Below are positions 7,888 through 14,484 of a stretch of DNA of 19,659 nt, piece after piece. Position 1 is the stretch's first letter, and each line of letters starts with the position of its first letter. The stretch is from Acidimicrobiales bacterium (GTDB lineage: Bacteria; Actinomycetota; Acidimicrobiia; Acidimicrobiales; Palsa-688). Location: the NCBI GenBank assembly GCA_019241495.1, contig JAFAWZ010000149.1:1-19659 (forward strand), read 5' to 3'. Position numbers and translations under genes: made by a program. The notes beneath the pieces were generated by a model. The model saw only the letters and a program-made list of their open reading frames with translations. It searched no databases and was not told the DNA's origin.

Positions 7888-9915
7888 TCACGAGCGGATG
7901 CCCCGGGCCGCGTTGGTAGCCGCCACGAGGCGCCGCCCCTCGTCCGGCTCGATCACGCGCCCCCCGTAGGTGGCCCCGTCGATGGCCGCGGCCAGGCGGG
8001 CCCACTTGCCCGACGAGTCAGTGGCGCGGTCGAGCACCACCCCGTATTCCACGATGGTCTCGCTCGGCCGCCGGGGCCGGCCCGCCCGCCGCCCGGCTCG
8101 TTCCATGCGCCGGGCCGCTCCTTCCGCCCAGGTGGTGGGGCGCCGTCGCCGTACATGCACCAGCACCGCAGAGAGGGCGACCGTCCCCGAGACGATGCCA
8201 ATGGGAACCCATGGAAGGCGATCGAGGAACCTCCCGGCGTCGGACAGGGCGGTCCCGCCGGGCGATGGATTGGCGGCGGGCACCGCGGCGGTCGGGTCGA
8301 AGCTCTGCCACCCGTACCCTGGGAACCAGACCTGGACCCACGCGTGGGCGTCCTCGGCCCGAACCTGGTAGAGATCGGTGATCGGGTTGTACGGCCCGGG
8401 CACGTAGCCGACCGCCTCGCGAGTGGGGATGCCGAGGGTGCGCAACATCACAGCCAGCGAGGTCGATATCTGCTCGCAGAAGCCGGTCCGGTCACCGAAG
8501 AGGAACTCCTCTACCGTGTCGGCCCCGCTCCGTAGAGGCGGTATATCGGTCGAGTAGTGGGTGTTCGCGCCGATCCAGCCGATCAACGCTTGGGCCCGGT
8601 CGTAGTTCGAGGTAGCGCCAGCGGTGATCGATTCCGCCAATTGGCGGACCCGGGCGTAGCTGGTCGGGAGCCGGGTGTAGTCGGATACAAGGGCTGAATC
8701 GACACCGGCCGGGTCCTCGGCTGCACGCAGCTCCCCCGGAGACGGAGAGGCCACTTCGGAGTTGACCGTGTACACCGCGCCCCGCCCGAGGCCGATGGGG
8801 GAGACGATGGAGCCGTCCTTGCCGTAGTACAACCGGCTGGCGGGGAACCACACCTGCCGGGCATCGTCGGCATGGAACACAAGGTCGGCAACCGCGTTCT
8901 GGATGTAGAAGGTTTGCAGATCACCTCGGCCACCGGCCGCCAACGCGACGTCGCGAGGTGGTGGGATCTGGAACGGCGAGCCCTGGTCCAAGACCACCTG
9001 GCCGGCCAGGCCCGACCTGGAGCTCCAACTGTTGTCAGTCCAAGTGTCGAACGTTTCACCCACCCAGTAGGTCGGGCGGTCCGCTCTGACTTGCATCACG
9101 ACCGTGGTTCCAAGCCGGCCTCGAAGCGCGGTGTCCAGACTGCCGGCGAACCCCAGATATCCGCCTACCCGTGCCGGCCCGCTGGTTTGCCCGGGCCGGG
9201 AGAGCTGAACCGGGCTGCCGGTGTCACCGGCCAATGCCCCCGGATTGCCGACCGGGCCGGCTGATCCCGCGTCGGCCTGGAAATCGACCCGTATGGCGAC
9301 CGTCGGGGCCGGCAGCAGCAGGAACGCCACCGCGGCCGCACTCAGGACCGCCCCGCCGGCGATCAACGTACCCCACCGGCTCCCACCACCGGAGCTGGCG
9401 GCCGACCAGACCCGGGTCAGGGCCCACAGCCCGCAGCCGCCCCAGACCACCACGAGAAGGCCGAAGCGGAGGTCGATGGCTTGCGCCGCGGCCACTGCCA
9501 TGAGGCCGGCCGAGCCGCCGAGCGCGAATACCAGGTCCCGCCGGGCGGGAACATGGAAGCAGTGGACGATCAGGATCGTGGCAAAGAGGATGGTGAGGGG
9601 GTGCTCCACGCCGGTGATGTCTGTCACGTGTCCCGATCCCACTCGGTCCACGAACCAGACCAGCGACGCGACCGCCCCGATGGCGACTGCGAGCTTCACC
9701 CACCCTGGTGGTGATTCCCTGGTCCGGTAGGAGAAGACCATGCCCGCGGTGACGAGCAACATCGACGCGATCGCGACGCTCCACGGCATCTCGCTCTCGC
9801 TGGCCGGCGCAGCCAATGAAACGATGACGGTTGCGGCACACGCCAGCCTGAGGGGGACGCTGTGCTCGGCCGGGCGAGGTTGGTTGGCCCGTTTGATGGC
9901 TTCCAGCACGTTCAT
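7888..9915 (-). CDS. TgpA-like membrane-anchored transglutaminase (DUF3488 / transglutaminase core / DUF4129)
   Basis: This is a predicted membrane protein of 675 residues with an external papain-like transglutaminase domain. Such proteins are thought to act in the cell envelope; the substrate is unknown. The N-terminal 220 residues hold several hydrophobic helices (for example VPLRLACAATVIVSLA, VAIASMLLVTAGMVF, LLVVVWGGCGLWAL, LIAGGAVLSAAAVAFLLL), as in DUF3488. An extracytoplasmic region follows, then the transglutaminase core with a complete triad: C480 in RTGFCEQ, H524 in AEDAHAWVQVW and D540 in WQSFDPTAAVP. One more helix (WVPIGIVSGTVALSAVLV) precedes an Arg-rich cytoplasmic tail with a DUF4129-like end. 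The ATG at 9915 overlaps the stop of the DUF58 gene by 4 bases, which fixes the start; longer versions of this frame read through the DUF58 gene and are rejected. It is the third gene of the MoxR-DUF58-transglutaminase module. Confidence 0.9.
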   Translation of the reverse strand: MNVLEAIKRANQPRPAEHSVPLRLACAATVIVSLAAPASESEMPWSVAIASMLLVTAGMVFSYRTRESPPGWVKLAVAIGAVASLVWFVDRVGSGHVTDITGVEHPLTILFATILIVHCFHVPARRDLVFALGGSAGLMAVAAAQAIDLRFGLLVVVWGGCGLWALTRVWSAASSGGGSRWGTLIAGGAVLSAAAVAFLLLPAPTVAIRVDFQADAGSAGPVGNPGALAGDTGSPVQLSRPGQTSGPARVGGYLGFAGSLDTALRGRLGTTVVMQVRADRPTYWVGETFDTWTDNSWSSRSGLAGQVVLDQGSPFQIPPPRDVALAAGGRGDLQTFYIQNAVADLVFHADDARQVWFPASRLYYGKDGSIVSPIGLGRGAVYTVNSEVASPSPGELRAAEDPAGVDSALVSDYTRLPTSYARVRQLAESITAGATSNYDRAQALIGWIGANTHYSTDIPPLRSGADTVEEFLFGDRTGFCEQISTSLAVMLRTLGIPTREAVGYVPGPYNPITDLYQVRAEDAHAWVQVWFPGYGWQSFDPTAAVPAANPSPGGTALSDAGRFLDRLPWVPIGIVSGTVALSAVLVHVRRRRPTTWAEGAARRMERAGRRAGRPRRPSETIVEYGVVLDRATDSSGKWARLAAAIDGATYGGRVIEPDEGRRLVAATNAARGIRS

Positions 9916-10868
9916 CGAGAGATCCACGCGGCTGGCCCTGCGCGACCGGTCTCCCCGGGTGGCGCGGCATCTCCGGCTACGGCCCGGGCCAGGCGCCGCC
10001 CGGCCTGCCTGCGATCGGTGACGGTTGCGACCACTGTCCCGCCCGGCTCGTCGGTGGCCAGCAACGTGGGCGTATCTCGATCCAAGAGCTCGAGCAGAGT
10101 CGCTAAGGCTTGTTCCGCGGCTCGCTCGGCCTCGTCGGGATGGCCGGGGAGCCTTACCACGAGCGTTACCGGGCGACTGCGGGGTGTTTCCGTCTCTCTG
10201 ATCATCAGCTCGCCGGCGTGGGCGCTGGCCGGCCAGTGGACTCGCCCTCGCCGGTCGCCCGCCCGGTAGGGGCGGGCGGTCCGCAGCTCGCCGGCCGAGT
10301 CGGTGCGCGCCCAGCCCGTGTTCCCCTCTCCATCGTCGGTGGTTCGCGGCAGGGTCAGCGGCCGTCCGCGGCGGGGCGAGACGTGAAGCGGATGGGGCAA
10401 GTACAGCTCGATCCGGCGTGTCCACCATTGGAGCCCGAACGGCGCAGCAGAGGCGGCCTCCACGATGATCGAGTGGTGGACGCCCCGCCGGGCGGGGATG
10501 AGGACCAGGTGGCTGCCGTCGTCAAATGACCTCGACGTGCCGCCGACCATCTGCTCCGGACCGCTCGGGGCACAAGGGAGGATCCGTACTCGGCTCGACA
10601 CCCGCACCTCGACCTCAACCGGCGAACCAGACACGGCATCGGCAGGTGAGGACACGACCTCTATGCGGGCCCGCGAGACTGCGAACGCCGGGCCGAGCAC
10701 GCCCACGAGCAAGACTCCGAACACCAGATCGCCCAAGGTCTGGACCCATCCGTCCCCGCTGTTGTGGGCTACCAGCCACCACGCTCCCACGATGATCCCG
10801 GCTCCGAGCAGGGGAGCGACCGGGCGGCCCGGGCGTACCCGCTCGGCCCTGTATTTGCCCGACCTCAC
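9912..10868 (-). CDS. DUF58 domain protein
   Basis: This 318-residue protein has two hydrophobic N-terminal segments (about residues 17-34 and 46-64) and a soluble part carrying the DUF58 signature YRAGDRRGRVHWPASAHAGELMIRETE in parts: YRAGD, then RVHWPASA, then LMIRETE, at about residue 200-225. DUF58 proteins are regular partners of MoxR-type ATPases and often have a von Willebrand A-like fold; their biochemical role is not well defined. The GTG start at 10868 overlaps the TGA stop of the MoxR gene by 4 bases (10865-10868), and its own stop overlaps the transglutaminase ATG. A much longer upstream extension exists in this frame (to 11168), but it is low-complexity Arg/Pro/Gly sequence antisense-frame to MoxR and is not believed. 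Confidence 0.88.
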   Translation of the reverse strand: MRSGKYRAERVRPGRPVAPLLGAGIIVGAWWLVAHNSGDGWVQTLGDLVFGVLLVGVLGPAFAVSRARIEVVSSPADAVSGSPVEVEVRVSSRVRILPCAPSGPEQMVGGTSRSFDDGSHLVLIPARRGVHHSIIVEAASAAPFGLQWWTRRIELYLPHPLHVSPRRGRPLTLPRTTDDGEGNTGWARTDSAGELRTARPYRAGDRRGRVHWPASAHAGELMIRETETPRSRPVTLVVRLPGHPDEAERAAEQALATLLELLDRDTPTLLATDEPGGTVVATVTDRRQAGRRLARAVAGDAAPPGETGRAGPAAWISR

Positions 10869-11860
10869 GGCCGGGGTGCGGGCGTCGCCTCCAGCACCTT
10901 CTCCACCACAGCATTCGCAGGACCAATGCCAGGAGTCGGGTCCTCCATCATGAGCCGGTGAGCGAGGCACGCCACGGCTACCCCTTTCACGTCGGTTGGC
11001 CCGACGTAGTCCCTTCCTGCGAGCAGGGCATGGGCCTGGGCGGCCCGGATCAGCGAGATGGCGGCGCGGGGGCTGGCGCCGAGGGCCACGCCGGGAGCGG
11101 CACGCGTCGAGCGGCACAGCCGGACGGCGTACTCGGCAACCGGTGTCGCGACGGGCAGTGACTCGCACACGGCCTGGGCGTCCAACCAGTCCGAGACCGT
11201 GCAGGCCGGCTCTATGTGGTCCAGCGCGAAGCGGCCCCCCTGATGCAGGACCAGGCGCGTCTCGTGCGCCGCGTCAGGGTATCCGATAGTCGTCGACAGA
11301 GCGAAACGGTCCAACTGGCTCTCGACCAACGGAAAGGTTCCGCGCTGGGCCATCGGGTTCTGGGTGGCGATGACCATGTGGGGCTTCGGTAACGGCCACG
11401 ACTGGCCGTCCACCGTGACCTGGTGCTCCTCCATGGTCTCGAGAAGAGCCGATTGGGAACGCGGCGGGGTGCGGTTCAACTCGTCGACCAACACCACGTG
11501 GGCGAACACCGGTCCCCGTTGGAACTCCCACGATTGGCGCTCAGGCGTGAACACCGACACGCCAGTGACGTCGCTCGGGAGCAGATCAGCGTGCCCTTGA
11601 ATGCGGGACAGATCAGCTCCGAGAGACACGGCCAGGGCATGGGCCAGAACCGTCTTGCCGACACCGGGGACGTCCTCGATCAGAAGATGGCCTCCAGCCA
11701 GAGCAGCCACGCCAGCCGCGGTCAGGGCCTGGGGTGAACCGAGGATCACCCGGCCTAGGTTGGCGACGAGGGCCTGGCCCAGCTCGATGGCCCACTCAAG
11801 CGGCCCGATACCCGCCGCCGCTCGATCCACCGCCCGATCCGTCGTCTGGACGGGTTCCAT
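10865..11860 (-). CDS. MoxR-family AAA+ ATPase
   Basis: MoxR ATPases act as chaperone-like regulators of partner proteins, commonly the DUF58 and von Willebrand A proteins encoded beside them. The 331-residue product has Walker A EDVPGVGKT (K69), the family sequence ADLLPSDVTGVSVF, a Walker B-like VVLVDELNRTPPRSQSALLE, MEEHQVTVDG, the sensor-1 region MVIATQNPMAQRGTFPLVESQLDRF, and a C-terminal lid with GASPRAAISLIRAAQAHALLAGRDYV. I prefer the ATG at 11860 because a TAGGAT box lies 7 bases upstream, the leaderless arrangement seen at other genes here. A GTG at 11890 would add 10 residues. It is the first gene of the three-gene minus-strand operon. Confidence 0.92.
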   Translation of the reverse strand: MEPVQTTDRAVDRAAAGIGPLEWAIELGQALVANLGRVILGSPQALTAAGVAALAGGHLLIEDVPGVGKTVLAHALAVSLGADLSRIQGHADLLPSDVTGVSVFTPERQSWEFQRGPVFAHVVLVDELNRTPPRSQSALLETMEEHQVTVDGQSWPLPKPHMVIATQNPMAQRGTFPLVESQLDRFALSTTIGYPDAAHETRLVLHQGGRFALDHIEPACTVSDWLDAQAVCESLPVATPVAEYAVRLCRSTRAAPGVALGASPRAAISLIRAAQAHALLAGRDYVGPTDVKGVAVACLAHRLMMEDPTPGIGPANAVVEKVLEATPAPRP

Positions 11861-11867
11861 TCGATCG

Positions 11868-11873
11868 ATCCTA
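11868..11873 (-). promoter_or_regulatory. Candidate -10 box, leaderless promoter of the MoxR operon
   Basis: TAGGAT on the minus strand, followed by 7 bases and then the ATG at 11860. Transcription would start at or next to the start codon. A weak GTCGAG lies 18 bases further upstream in the -35 position. The same spacing recurs at three other genes in the window. Confidence 0.5.
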
Positions 11874-11968
11874 CCGACCCGGGTGCTCACGCTCGACCGG
11901 GTCGCGCATTTTTCCGGTTACTGCACTGCCCGGTTGGGCCTGGAATCCACCGGTAGAGATGGTGACCT

Positions 11969-12109
11969 GTGAGCTCGATCCGGCGGACCTTCATGATCGT
12001 CGTGCCCCTTTGCCTTTTCGTTGCAGCCGGTGGGGGTGCCGTGCTCTTCGAAGGGTCTACCGGCGGCGTTCCCCTGGCTCGCCCGATCGTGGCCATGACC
12101 GAACCCTGA
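11969..12109 (+). CDS. Possible small membrane peptide (46 residues)
   Basis: I do not recognise this gene. The frame runs from a GTG at 11969 to a TGA at 12107-12109. The peptide begins with a basic stretch (MSSIRRTF), followed by about 20 hydrophobic residues (MIVVPLCLFVAAGGGAVLF) and a short tail ending in PIVAMTEP. That is the shape of a single-pass membrane or signal-anchor peptide. A TAGAGA sits 9 bases before the start, a poor match to the TAnnnT boxes found elsewhere. The gene is divergent from MoxR and convergent with the acyl-CoA dehydrogenase, filling an otherwise empty gap. An internal ATG at 11993 is an alternative start. It could also be a chance open frame in GC-rich DNA. Confidence 0.4.
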   Translation: MSSIRRTFMIVVPLCLFVAAGGGAVLFEGSTGGVPLARPIVAMTEP

Positions 12110-12125
12110 GCGTCGATCTACCCAA

Positions 12126-13397
12126 TCATCTGGCTGCTTGGTATCGGGCGATCTCGGCTCGCCCGACGACCATGTGATGGACCTCGTCGGGACCGTCGGC
12201 GAAGCGCAACGTGCGTTGTTGGGTGTACATGTCGGCGAGCGGCGTCCACTGGCTGACCCCGGTGGCCCCGTGGATCTGCATGGCCTGGTCGATGATCTCG
12301 CAGACCCGCTCGGGGATCATCGCCTTGGCTGCACTGACCCACACCCGGGCGTCGGCATTGCCCATCACGTCCATCGCCCGGGCCGCCTTGAGGACCATGA
12401 GGCGCATCGCTTCGATGTCGATTCGGGCCCGTGCCACCCATTCGGTGTTCTTGCCCAACGAGATGATGGGGCGGCCGAACGCCTGCCGTGAGAGCCCCCG
12501 GGTTACCATCAGCTCGAGGGCCTTCTCCGCCGCACCTATGGCACGCATGCAATGGTGGATGCGGCCCGGGCCGAGCCGTAGTTGGGAGATCTCGAAGCCT
12601 CGCCCCTCGCCGAGGAGGATGTTCTCCTTCGGGACACGCACGTCGTGGAAACGCAGGTGCATGTGCCCGTGGGGAGCGTCGTCGTGACCGAAGACCAGCA
12701 TCGGCCCGACGATCTCGACCCCGGGGGTGTCCATGGGCACGAGGATCTGTGACTGCTGCAGGTGGGTCGCCGCGTCCGGATTGGTTTTGACCATCACGAT
12801 CATGATCTTGCAGCGGGGATCACCCGCCCCGGTGATGTAGTACTTCTCTCCGTTGATCACCCATTCCTCGCCGTCGAGGACCGCCTGGCAGGAGATGTTG
12901 CGGGCGTCGGACGAGGCCAGGTCCGGCTCGGTCATGGCGTACGCCGAGCGGATCTCCCCGGCCAGGAGGGGTTCCAGCCACTGCCTCTTCTGCTCCGTCG
13001 TGCCGACCCGTTCGAGAACCTCCATGTTGCCGGTATCGGGCGCCGAGCAGTTCAGGCACTCCGACGCCAGCGGGCTCTTGCCCAGCTCGAAGGCGATGTA
13101 TGCGTAATCGAGGTTGGACAGGCCTTCGCCGGACTCCACGCTCGGCAGGAAGAAGTTCCACAGCCCGAGCGCCTTGGCCTTGGCCTTGGTCGCGTCGAGC
13201 AGCTCGAGCTGTCCCGGGGCGAAGTTCCACCGCTCCGGGCGGCCCTCGCCGAGCGCGAAGTACCTCCCCGTCATCGGCTCCACTTCGTCGGCGATGAATG
13301 CCTTCACCTTCTCCAGGAGAGGCCTGGTCTTCTCAGAGAGGCTCAGGTTGAACAGTTCGCCACCGAAGTCGTCGGTGTTCAGAGGATGGGCGGGCAT
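12126..13397 (-). CDS. Acyl-CoA dehydrogenase family protein
   Basis: This is an FAD-dependent enzyme predicted to form the alpha,beta double bond of an acyl-CoA, as in fatty acid beta-oxidation. It has 423 residues, a normal length. The N-terminal helical domain includes LLEKVKAFIADEVEPM. The middle domain has AYAMTEPDLASSDARNI and EWVINGEKYYITGA, typical flavin/substrate-binding segments. The C-terminal domain has LGPGRIHHCMRAIG, RQAFGRPI, MQIHGATGVSQWTPLADMYT and RTLRFADGPDEVHH. This last motif (D401, D404, E405) resembles the ACAD10/ACAD11-type subgroup, where the catalytic base lies in this region. The ATG at 13397 is supported by a TATGGT box 6 bases upstream. The gene is monocistronic in this window and divergent from the deacetylase gene. 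The substrate chain length cannot be read from the sequence. Confidence 0.92.
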   Translation of the reverse strand: MPAHPLNTDDFGGELFNLSLSEKTRPLLEKVKAFIADEVEPMTGRYFALGEGRPERWNFAPGQLELLDATKAKAKALGLWNFFLPSVESGEGLSNLDYAYIAFELGKSPLASECLNCSAPDTGNMEVLERVGTTEQKRQWLEPLLAGEIRSAYAMTEPDLASSDARNISCQAVLDGEEWVINGEKYYITGAGDPRCKIMIVMVKTNPDAATHLQQSQILVPMDTPGVEIVGPMLVFGHDDAPHGHMHLRFHDVRVPKENILLGEGRGFEISQLRLGPGRIHHCMRAIGAAEKALELMVTRGLSRQAFGRPIISLGKNTEWVARARIDIEAMRLMVLKAARAMDVMGNADARVWVSAAKAMIPERVCEIIDQAMQIHGATGVSQWTPLADMYTQQRTLRFADGPDEVHHMVVGRAEIARYQAAR

Positions 13398-13403
13398 GCC
13401 AGC

Positions 13404-13409
13404 ACCATA
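13404..13409 (-). promoter_or_regulatory. Candidate -10 box, leaderless promoter of the acyl-CoA dehydrogenase
   Basis: TATGGT on the minus strand, 6 bases before the ATG at 13397. No Shine-Dalgarno sequence fits in that space, so a leaderless transcript is the simplest reading. I see no clear -35 element. Confidence 0.5.
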
Positions 13410-13486
13410 CGGTCTGGGCCGGGCCGCCGGCCACCCCCTTCCGTCGAGGGTGCACCCAACCGTCGAGCGGTCGATCTTGCCGCTAA

Positions 13487-13508
13487 TGAGCGTAAAACTG
13501 CCCGCTCA
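13487..13508. promoter_or_regulatory. Inverted repeat (possible operator) in the divergent region
   Basis: TGAGCG (13487-13492) and CGCTCA (13503-13508) are perfect 6-bp arms separated by 10 bases. It lies about 78 bases upstream of the acyl-CoA dehydrogenase -10 box and about 97 bases upstream of the deacetylase -10 box. A degenerate 18-base direct repeat (AAAACTG at 13494, AGAACTG at 13512) overlaps it. It may be a regulator site or the remnant of a repeat; short arms make chance possible. Confidence 0.3.
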
Positions 13509-13529
13509 CCAAGAACTGTCCACTCGTCC

Positions 13530-13599
13530 CGGGACTCACCGGAGCTCCCGGGACTCACCGGAGCTCACCGGGACTCACCGGAGCTCACCAGGGTCTCAC
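13530..13599. repeat. 10/20-bp tandem repeat array upstream of the deacetylase gene
   Basis: The 20-base unit cgggactcaccggagctcac occurs exactly at 13549-13568 and 13569-13588. A 19-base variant precedes it (13530-13548), and a degenerate partial copy follows (13589-13599). Each unit is itself two similar 10-mers (gggactcacc and ggagctcacc), so the array repeats with the period of one DNA helical turn. It ends just before the TAGGCT box of the deacetylase gene and covers the -35 position. It could be a regulator array, or a simple slippage repeat. Confidence 0.85.
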
Positions 13600-13604
13600 G
13601 CCCA

Positions 13605-13610
13605 TAGGCT
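13605..13610 (+). promoter_or_regulatory. Candidate -10 box, leaderless promoter of the PIG-L deacetylase
   Basis: TAGGCT followed by 6 bases and the GTG start at 13617. There is no room for a ribosome binding site. The tandem repeat array abuts it upstream. Confidence 0.5.
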
Positions 13611-13616
13611 CTACCC

Positions 13617-14462
13617 GTGAACCCAGCGCCTGTGAATTCAGAGACCCCCCTGACCCTCATGGCCGTCCACGCCCATCCCGACGACGAGTCGCTCAGCACG
13701 GGCGGAATCCTGGCCCGCTACGCGGCCGAGGGCGCCCGTATCGTGCTGGTCACCTGCACCGACGGGGGGGCCGGCGACGATGCGGGCGGCGTGAAGCCCG
13801 AAGACGAAGCCCACGACCGCGACGCGGTCATCGCAGAGCGCCGCCTGGAGCTGGAGCGCAGCTGCGAGGTGTTGGGCGTGACCGACCTGGAGATGCTCGA
13901 CTATCGAGACAGCGGGATGATGGGCTGGGCCCAGAACGACGAGCCCGGGTCGTTCTGGACCACCCCGGTGGAGGACGGTGCGGCCCGTCTGGGCGAGCTG
14001 TTCCGCCGCTACCAGCCCCAGGTGGTCGTCACCTACGACCCCAACGGCTTCTACGGCCACCCCGACCACATCCAGGCCCATCGCATAACCGTCGCCGCGG
14101 CCGAGCAGACGGGCATCCCCGCCAAGCTGTACTACACAGCCGTGCCCCGCAGCCGGATGAGGGACTTCGCCACTCGCCTTCGCGAGTTCGGTGTCGAAGT
14201 ACCCGAACCCGAGGACAACGGTCCGCGCGAGGAGTGGGGCACCCCCGACGAGGAGATCACGACCTACATCGACGTGGCTGACGTGGCTGGCAAGAAGTAC
14301 GACTCGCTGCAATGCCACGCCAGCCAGGCCGACAACGTCTTCTTCTTGAAGATGGGCCGCGACACCTTCGCCGAGGTGATGGGGGTGGAGGCGTTCGTGC
14401 GCGCCCGGGACCGCACCGGCGCGCCGGTGCCCGAGTCCGACCTCTTCGCCGGTCTTCGCTAG
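13617..14462 (+). CDS. PIG-L family zinc deacetylase, MshB/Mca-like
   Basis: This is a 281-residue LmbE/PIG-L-fold hydrolase that removes acetyl groups from N-acetylglucosamine-type substrates or cleaves related amides. The zinc motif AVHAHPDDES near the N-terminus supplies H20 and D23. The second motif YDPNGFYGHPDHIQAHR supplies H148, D150 and H151. A further segment, DYRDSGMMGW, is typical of the actinobacterial MshB and Mca enzymes of mycothiol biosynthesis and mycothiol S-conjugate cleavage. The sequence looks somewhat nearer MshB (GlcNAc-inositol deacetylase), but I cannot separate MshB, Mca and unassigned paralogues by eye, so no symbol is given. The GTG start is chosen because the TAGGCT box lies 6 bases upstream. 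A run of seven G (13764-13770) lies in the coding sequence. The mannosidase gene follows after 22 bases and is probably cotranscribed. Confidence 0.88.
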   Translation: MNPAPVNSETPLTLMAVHAHPDDESLSTGGILARYAAEGARIVLVTCTDGGAGDDAGGVKPEDEAHDRDAVIAERRLELERSCEVLGVTDLEMLDYRDSGMMGWAQNDEPGSFWTTPVEDGAARLGELFRRYQPQVVVTYDPNGFYGHPDHIQAHRITVAAAEQTGIPAKLYYTAVPRSRMRDFATRLREFGVEVPEPEDNGPREEWGTPDEEITTYIDVADVAGKKYDSLQCHASQADNVFFLKMGRDTFAEVMGVEAFVRARDRTGAPVPESDLFAGLR

Positions 14463-14484
14463 CTCGATGAACAGGCGCTAGCCC

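Noticed and set aside
9916..10428. N-terminal extension of the transglutaminase frame
   Set aside because: It overlaps the DUF58 gene, is Arg-rich low complexity, and the ATG at 9915 gives a clean 4-base overlap followed directly by membrane helices.
10869..11168. N-terminal extension of the DUF58 frame
   Set aside because: It lies inside the MoxR gene and lacks domain-like sequence; the GTG at 10868 fits the operon overlap.
11887..12096. Minus-strand 69-codon open frame between MoxR and the acyl-CoA dehydrogenase
   Set aside because: It shows no hydrophobic segment or motif and no promoter or ribosome site. The overlapping plus-strand peptide is the more protein-like reading.
13530..13599. 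CRISPR array
   Set aside because: The units are contiguous 19-20-bp tandem repeats without spacers, and no cas genes are nearby.
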